DNA of 64,000 nt from positions 146,610 to 210,609 of the forward strand of contig DAOTTQ010000008.1 of NCBI GenBank assembly GCA_034437555.1, given 5' to 3'. Each line of letters opens with the position of its first letter. The stretch's first letter is position 1. Below the pieces are notes generated by a model, which did no database searches, had not been told where the DNA came from, and worked only from the letters and a program-made list of their open reading frames with translations. Position numbers and translations under genes: made by a program. This DNA is from JANWYT01 sp034437555 (GTDB taxonomy: Bacteria; Chloroflexota; Anaerolineae; Aggregatilineales; Phototrophicaceae). Positions 60,197 through 64,000 of this stretch are shown here, in pieces.

Positions 60197-60763
60197 CTAT
60201 TTATTGCTAACGCGCGTGATGTAGGTGCCTTCTTCAAGGTTGAGCTTAATCACATCGCCCACGCTTATGAACATTGGCACTTGGATTTCAATGCCTGTTT
60301 CAATTTTTACTTTCTTGCTGGGGTTTTGGGCGCGGTCGCCGGCAACTGCCATCTCGGCTTCAATGACTTCATACTCGGCGGTGGTGGGCAATTCATAATC
60401 AATGATTTCGCCCTCCAAGCTATTGAGCTTGAGTTCCATATTTTCTTTAAGATAGTAAAAATCATTGCCAAATACATCGCGGCGCAATTGGGGTTGTTCA
60501 TAGGTTTCTAAATCCATGAACGTTAAGAAGTCGCCATCTTCATACAGATACTGCACGTTACGTCCTTCCACGCGCACATCTTCAATCATGTTACCGCTAG
60601 GGAAGGTCATTTCTGAAATAGAATTTGTGCGTAGGTTGCGAACAGAGACGCGGATGGTTGCGCCACCACGACCTGTTTTATTGTGCTTATAATCTAGCAC
60701 CTTAAACAAATCGCCATCCCGTACAAAGCTCGTACCTTTACGCAGTTGATTTACATCAATCAT
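60197..60763 (-). CDS. efp: Translation elongation factor P, Arg-tip type
   Basis: 188 residues, three beta-barrel domains: MIDVNQLRKGTSFVRDGDLF, GGATIRVSVRNLRTNS and a C-terminal GIEIQVPMFISVGDVIKLNL and EEGTYITRVS. EF-P enters the ribosomal E site and relieves stalling at polyproline. The modified residue at the domain I loop tip is Arg32 (NKTGRGGA), as in EF-Ps that carry rhamnose added by EarP, rather than Lys. Whether it is modified here is unknown. The glycosyltransferase 43 bases downstream is not a recognisable EarP, but its position is notable. Confidence 0.95.
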   Translation of the reverse strand: MIDVNQLRKGTSFVRDGDLFKVLDYKHNKTGRGGATIRVSVRNLRTNSISEMTFPSGNMIEDVRVEGRNVQYLYEDGDFLTFMDLETYEQPQLRRDVFGNDFYYLKENMELKLNSLEGEIIDYELPTTAEYEVIEAEMAVAGDRAQNPSKKVKIETGIEIQVPMFISVGDVIKLNLEEGTYITRVSNK

Positions 60764-60846
60764 AAGCCTGTTACCTCATATCATCGAATCTAAGACGACA
60801 GCATTATAACAGAAGCCCCTCATAGCGCACAGGGGCGCGTCTAGGC

Positions 60847-60876
60847 TTGACATTGAGGGCGGGCGGGGTGTAGAAT
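60847..60876 (+). promoter_or_regulatory. Promoter of tRNA-Ala
   Basis: TTGACA (60847-60852), 18-base spacer, TAGAAT (60871-60876), 12 bases before the tRNA. Confidence 0.65.
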
Positions 60877-60888
60877 GGCGGTGTTTAC

Positions 60889-60961
60889 GGGCTTGTAGCT
60901 CAGCTGGGAGAGCGCGTCAATCGCACTGACGAGGTCATGGGTTCGAGTCCCTTCAAGTCCA
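60889..60961 (+). tRNA. tRNA-Ala (anticodon CGC)
   Basis: 73 bases including A73. The acceptor stem GGGCTTG pairs with CAAGTCC and contains the G3:U70 wobble that defines alanine tRNAs. The anticodon stem CGTCA/TGACG closes the loop ATCGCAC with anticodon CGC. The T arm is ATGGG-TTCGAGT-CCCTT (last pair wobbling). A CA follows A73. Confidence 0.95.
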
Positions 60962-60977
60962 CATAAAACTAAAAAAT

Positions 60978-61015
60978 AAAAAAAGCCACGCCTCTCTAAA
61001 AGTGTGGCTTTTTTT
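60978..61015. terminator. Terminator shared by tRNA-Ala and the patatin gene
   Basis: AAAAAAAGCCAC (60978-60989) with GTGGCTTTTTTT (61004-61015); A and T runs on both sides make it bidirectional. Confidence 0.9.
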
Positions 61016-61032
61016 ATTACTTTAGAGACACT

Positions 61033-63282
61033 CTACCAGATGATTGAGGGATGTTTTTCTTTCCACTCAGCAATGGCGGTGCGTGCGTATTCGTAGCCCA
61101 CTTGGGATAGCTCTGTTACCGAATCTGCGCGGAAAATGCTGTATTTTTTTAGGTCTGGGGTCATATAGATGTCGGCAATGCTTCGTTGCTTTTCTAGCGA
61201 AGCACTGTCATTCATCATCAGCGTGCGAAAGAGCGTCCCTGCTAGGCTAGGGGCTTTAATACGCTTTTGCCTCAGCGGATTTAGACGATTTAAGAGCAAG
61301 CTGAAACCCGACAGCACTTCGTCATGGTTAAATGGGCTACGGCGCGCGCTGGTTTCGCCCCCTAGCTCAATGACAATCATCGTGCCGGGCGCAAACGTTT
61401 GTTGCATCACATCTGTGGGGACGTTGTTCATCACCCCGCCATCTACCAGAATGTCTCGCGTTTCATTATCCGCAATTACGGGCGGAAATACGCCAGGAAT
61501 ACTGGCACTGGCACGTACTGCCTGATGTAATCTTCCTTGTGTGTGTACGTGCAACGATGAGGTACTAAGGTTTGTGCTGACGCAGAAAAACTTTAACCAC
61601 AAATCTTCAATGTGCTTGTCACCACACACCACATCTACCCCTTTTGAGAGGCGTTTGCCTGACGACAAGCTCACAAGGGGTAACGTATAATCCACAAAAT
61701 TGGTGAGGTACTGTGTGCCTAATTGCTCGGCTTCATCGGGGTGACGCTCTTGCGCTAAAAATGCCCCCATCAACGCGCCCGCACTTACCCCACCAACAAT
61801 ATCAACGGGTACGCCTGCCTCGTTGAGCGCACGCATTACGCCAATGTGTGAAAATCCACGCGCCCCACCCCCAGCAAATATAATCCCCACCGCTTGTCCC
61901 ATCAAGAAACGTGCCAGCCGTGCAATGCTGTCTGGTCGGTTGCGTGCCACATGAAAATGTCGTTGTACGCTGTGTGCTTTTAACCAGCGCAACGTCCCCA
62001 AAGGCTCTTGATGGTCGGGATGTACCAACATAAGGTCACGGGTAATCGCAAGGTCTCTGTTTTCAACGAGGGCTTGGTTGGGATAGGGTGCGTCGGGCGC
62101 GTGGGTGGCATCTGCCACCAGCAATAGATGGTCTGCTTGCTGAAAGCATTGTTGCGTCCAAGTCGTGGGGATGGCATCAGTGATATACAATATCACGCGG
62201 TACGCGCTTTCTTGGTCGTTTAGCCATGAAGTCACTAGGGAGGAATCACGCGGAGAGTCTAACATTTCTAGTGCGCCACCAAATGCTATCGTTTCCAGCG
62301 TATCGCTCGTTAAGGTCAGTACCTGTCCAAAGCGTCCAAGTGCTTCTTGCAGGCGGTCAATCATATCTGTGGGGATGGTATTTACCCCCACGATGGCAAT
62401 AGAGCGGATGATGGGGGGCGTGGCTTTAGGCTGAACTTTGCCAAAACGCCTAACGATGCCTTCTATAAGTGCCTGTTGCATGGCGGGTAGCATCTTACCG
62501 AATACCTGATAGCTCTTTTTGGTTAAGCGCATCACAATACTATCTCGCATAGCGATCACTGTGGCACTGCGGGGTTCATCGCTTAAAAAGCCTAGCTCAC
62601 CAACAATTGCCCCCTGTGATAACTGTGCAATGCGCTCTTCACCCTTTAGGATGCTTAAACGCCCACTGACCAGCACATAAAGGCTGTCGCTGGGTTCACC
62701 TTCTTTTACAAGCGTTTCACCACGCCGAACCGCAACCCACTCCAATTCACTCCCCATTGCTTTTAACATCTCTACCGTACTCACAGAGAAGGCAGATAAC
62801 TCATTATCTGATGAATTGAACGCTTCTTCTAGCGTTTTACCGTAGCGTTGCTGGTAAATCTCTGTCAGTTCATTCATCTGTAAAGCCTGCCGAATGTTCG
62901 GAATTTGGCTATAAAGTAAGGGGTATTTGTGGGCAATACGATATGCTAAAACTGCGCAGACAGCACGACTTTCTGGAACTAAAAAACCCCATCGGCTGGC
63001 AGTTACTTCTAATTGCCTACCCGTGAGGCTGTTTTCAATGACTTGTGTCTGGCTTTGGGTATTGGTCACACTGCCACGGATAGCACCCATCACCGTTTGC
63101 TGGTCGCTTACGAAGTCCGGGGGCGTTCCGTCATTGCCAATAAGCAATACCCGTAAGGCGTATGTCGTGAGCTTGATAACAAGGCTTGCTTGTCGTTCAA
63201 TTTGTGAAAATAACGTTTCAATCTTCTCTATGCTAAAACCGTCTATTGATTGCTCATTCGCTAAAAAACCAAGTGGAGTCAT
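61033..63282 (-). CDS. cNMP-binding patatin-like phospholipase (NTE-like)
   Basis: 749 residues. An N-terminal helical region is followed by a cyclic-nucleotide-binding domain near residues 190-300 (VRRGETLVKEGEPSDSLYVL, GAIVGELGFLSDEPRSATVI) and a linker of about 140 residues. The patatin domain follows, with the oxyanion GGGARG, nucleophile GVSAG (Ser in GVSAGALMGAF), and the acid in DGGVMNNVP. The layout matches bacterial NTE-like lysophospholipases, whose activity may be controlled by cAMP or another nucleotide. It is likely membrane-associated. The ATG at 63282 has GAGGG upstream; the frame open to 63441 has no ribosome binding site. Confidence 0.88.
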   Translation of the reverse strand: MTPLGFLANEQSIDGFSIEKIETLFSQIERQASLVIKLTTYALRVLLIGNDGTPPDFVSDQQTVMGAIRGSVTNTQSQTQVIENSLTGRQLEVTASRWGFLVPESRAVCAVLAYRIAHKYPLLYSQIPNIRQALQMNELTEIYQQRYGKTLEEAFNSSDNELSAFSVSTVEMLKAMGSELEWVAVRRGETLVKEGEPSDSLYVLVSGRLSILKGEERIAQLSQGAIVGELGFLSDEPRSATVIAMRDSIVMRLTKKSYQVFGKMLPAMQQALIEGIVRRFGKVQPKATPPIIRSIAIVGVNTIPTDMIDRLQEALGRFGQVLTLTSDTLETIAFGGALEMLDSPRDSSLVTSWLNDQESAYRVILYITDAIPTTWTQQCFQQADHLLLVADATHAPDAPYPNQALVENRDLAITRDLMLVHPDHQEPLGTLRWLKAHSVQRHFHVARNRPDSIARLARFLMGQAVGIIFAGGGARGFSHIGVMRALNEAGVPVDIVGGVSAGALMGAFLAQERHPDEAEQLGTQYLTNFVDYTLPLVSLSSGKRLSKGVDVVCGDKHIEDLWLKFFCVSTNLSTSSLHVHTQGRLHQAVRASASIPGVFPPVIADNETRDILVDGGVMNNVPTDVMQQTFAPGTMIVIELGGETSARRSPFNHDEVLSGFSLLLNRLNPLRQKRIKAPSLAGTLFRTLMMNDSASLEKQRSIADIYMTPDLKKYSIFRADSVTELSQVGYEYARTAIAEWKEKHPSIIW

Positions 63283-64000
63283 GATGTACCCTCGTATGCG
63301 CCGATAAGTTGAGACAATTCTTAACCATAGCGTCCATTGTAATGCCGTCTCTCTATAGTCATGGTGAGCAACTGTAAAATTGTTATTAAAAAACGCGCTG
63401 TGGGTTATCGTGCAACCTTGTACAAGGGGAAGTAAGCACACAGTGAGTTTGTTTCGCGCTAAATGCGTTTATTTTACGCGCTGTTTTGCACCCCTTCCCC
63501 TCGGCGTAGCGGTGGGGGAAGGGGCAGGGGATGAGGGGGCATTGGCGAAGCCACAAGTGCGTAGGACAACCTCACCCTAAATCCCTCTCCAAGAATTGGC
63601 GAGGGACTTGAAAAACGCGGTGTTTTGTACCCCTTCCCCTCGGCGTAGCGGTGGGGGAAGGGGCAGGGGATGAGGGGGCATTTTGGGCGACCTAACGGGT
63701 GCGTAGGACAACCTCACCCTAAATCCCTCTCCAAGAATTGGCGAGGGACTTGAAAAACGCGGTGTGTTGTACCCCTTCCCCTCGGCGTAGCGGTGGGGGA
63801 AGGGGCAGGGGGATGAGGGGCATTTCGGGCGACCTAACGGGTGCGTCCGCAGGACAACCTCACCCTAAATCCCTCTCCAAAAATTGGCGAGGGACTTGAA
63901 GAACGCGGTATTTTGCACCCCTTCCCCTCGGCGTAGCGGTGGGGGCAGGGGGATGAGGGGGCGTTTTGGGCGACCTAACGGGTGCGCTTGTACGGAAATG
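63283..64000. other. 718-bp region right of the patatin gene, mostly repeats
   Basis: From 63283 to about 63480 there is leader sequence with no gene that I can support. From 63491 a tandem repeat continues to the window edge. Confidence 0.6.
63491..63985. repeat. Tandem repeat of about 140 bp (3 full copies and one partial)
   Basis: Units starting CCCCTTCCCCTCGGCGTAGC begin at 63491, 63630, 63772 and 63918 (periods 139, 142, 146). Each unit contains two hairpins: CCCCTTCCCC with GGGGAAGGGG, and TCCCTCTCCAA with TTGGCGAGGGA. Small insertions such as TCCGC mark single copies. No conserved reading frame runs through the units. It continues past the right edge. Confidence 0.93.

Noticed and set aside
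61033..63441. Longer start (63441) for the patatin gene
   Set aside because: The added 53 residues have no domain and no ribosome binding site. The ATG at 63282 has GAGGG.
63491..64000. CRISPR array or coding repeats at the right end
   Set aside because: The unit of about 140 bp is continuous without unique spacers and carries no conserved reading frame.

Overview
The window reads as a chromosomal segment of an aerobic bacterium, most probably a Chloroflexota (Anaerolineae-like) member. That is an inference from the gene mix: DUF3048 and HtrA-like lipoproteins, a DUF4388 protein, proteins with one membrane span followed by a Pro/Thr-rich linker and a beta-propeller or formylglycine-enzyme domain, a very large membrane Ser/Thr kinase, split HyuA/HyuB, a GTP-type PEP carboxykinase, an Flp-type pilin and heme-copper oxidase subunits. 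I see no rRNA, prophage, transposase or CRISPR array. There are two tRNAs, tRNA-Val(GAC) on the minus strand and tRNA-Ala(CGC) on the plus strand.

Layout. 1-4.4 kb: the 5' part of a DUF4388 gene running off the left edge, a 35-bp duplicated leader, a DUF3048 lipoprotein, a trypsin-like protease with a four-copy 66-bp repeat and two zinc ribbons, and a YbjN-like protein. 4.4-16.3 kb (minus): a giant membrane kinase, hyuB-hyuA, a PAS histidine kinase, and an esterase-like gene followed by a helix-turn-helix citrate synthase. 16.4-28 kb: MoxR ATPase, Gfo/Idh oxidoreductase, SDR, CbpA-like DnaJ, gatB, ssb, a GT-C membrane protein, small membrane proteins, DinB-like and MscS. 28.1-31.3 kb (minus): a cytochrome oxidase accessory cluster (two subunit III-like proteins, subunit IV, a membrane protein) with no subunit I or II, ending in a coupled SDR. 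31.4-35.2 kb: a GAF histidine kinase, an 867-bp AT-rich gap carrying a phased decamer array, then htrA and a small phosphatase.

35.2-46 kb: an aldolase/dehydrogenase fusion, an EcoRV-type restriction-modification pair, htpG, two tandem TPR/propeller paralogues, and a second restriction-modification pair (SPPY methyltransferase with a PmeII-like nuclease). 46-56.3 kb: an unknown protein, an ArsR-like regulator, a two-component pair, a GNAT protein, an orphan Flp pilin, a formylglycine-enzyme-like protein, an orphan response regulator and tsaE-tsaB-rimI. 56.4-64 kb: a broken DUF2723 gene, pckG, a glycosyltransferase next to an Arg-type efp, tRNA-Ala, a cNMP-patatin protein, and a tandem repeat of about 140 bp running off the right edge.

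The most striking non-coding feature is at 32.8-33.4 kb. Ten identical direct copies of GTTTTGAACA have start-to-start distances of 31, 21, 32, 11, 21, 63, 21, 21 and 11 bp. All ten therefore sit on one face of the helix (integer multiples of 10.5 bp over 22 turns). A second motif, TTGGGATAT, follows. It looks like an iteron, origin or cooperative-operator array, and I cannot assign it to a known system.
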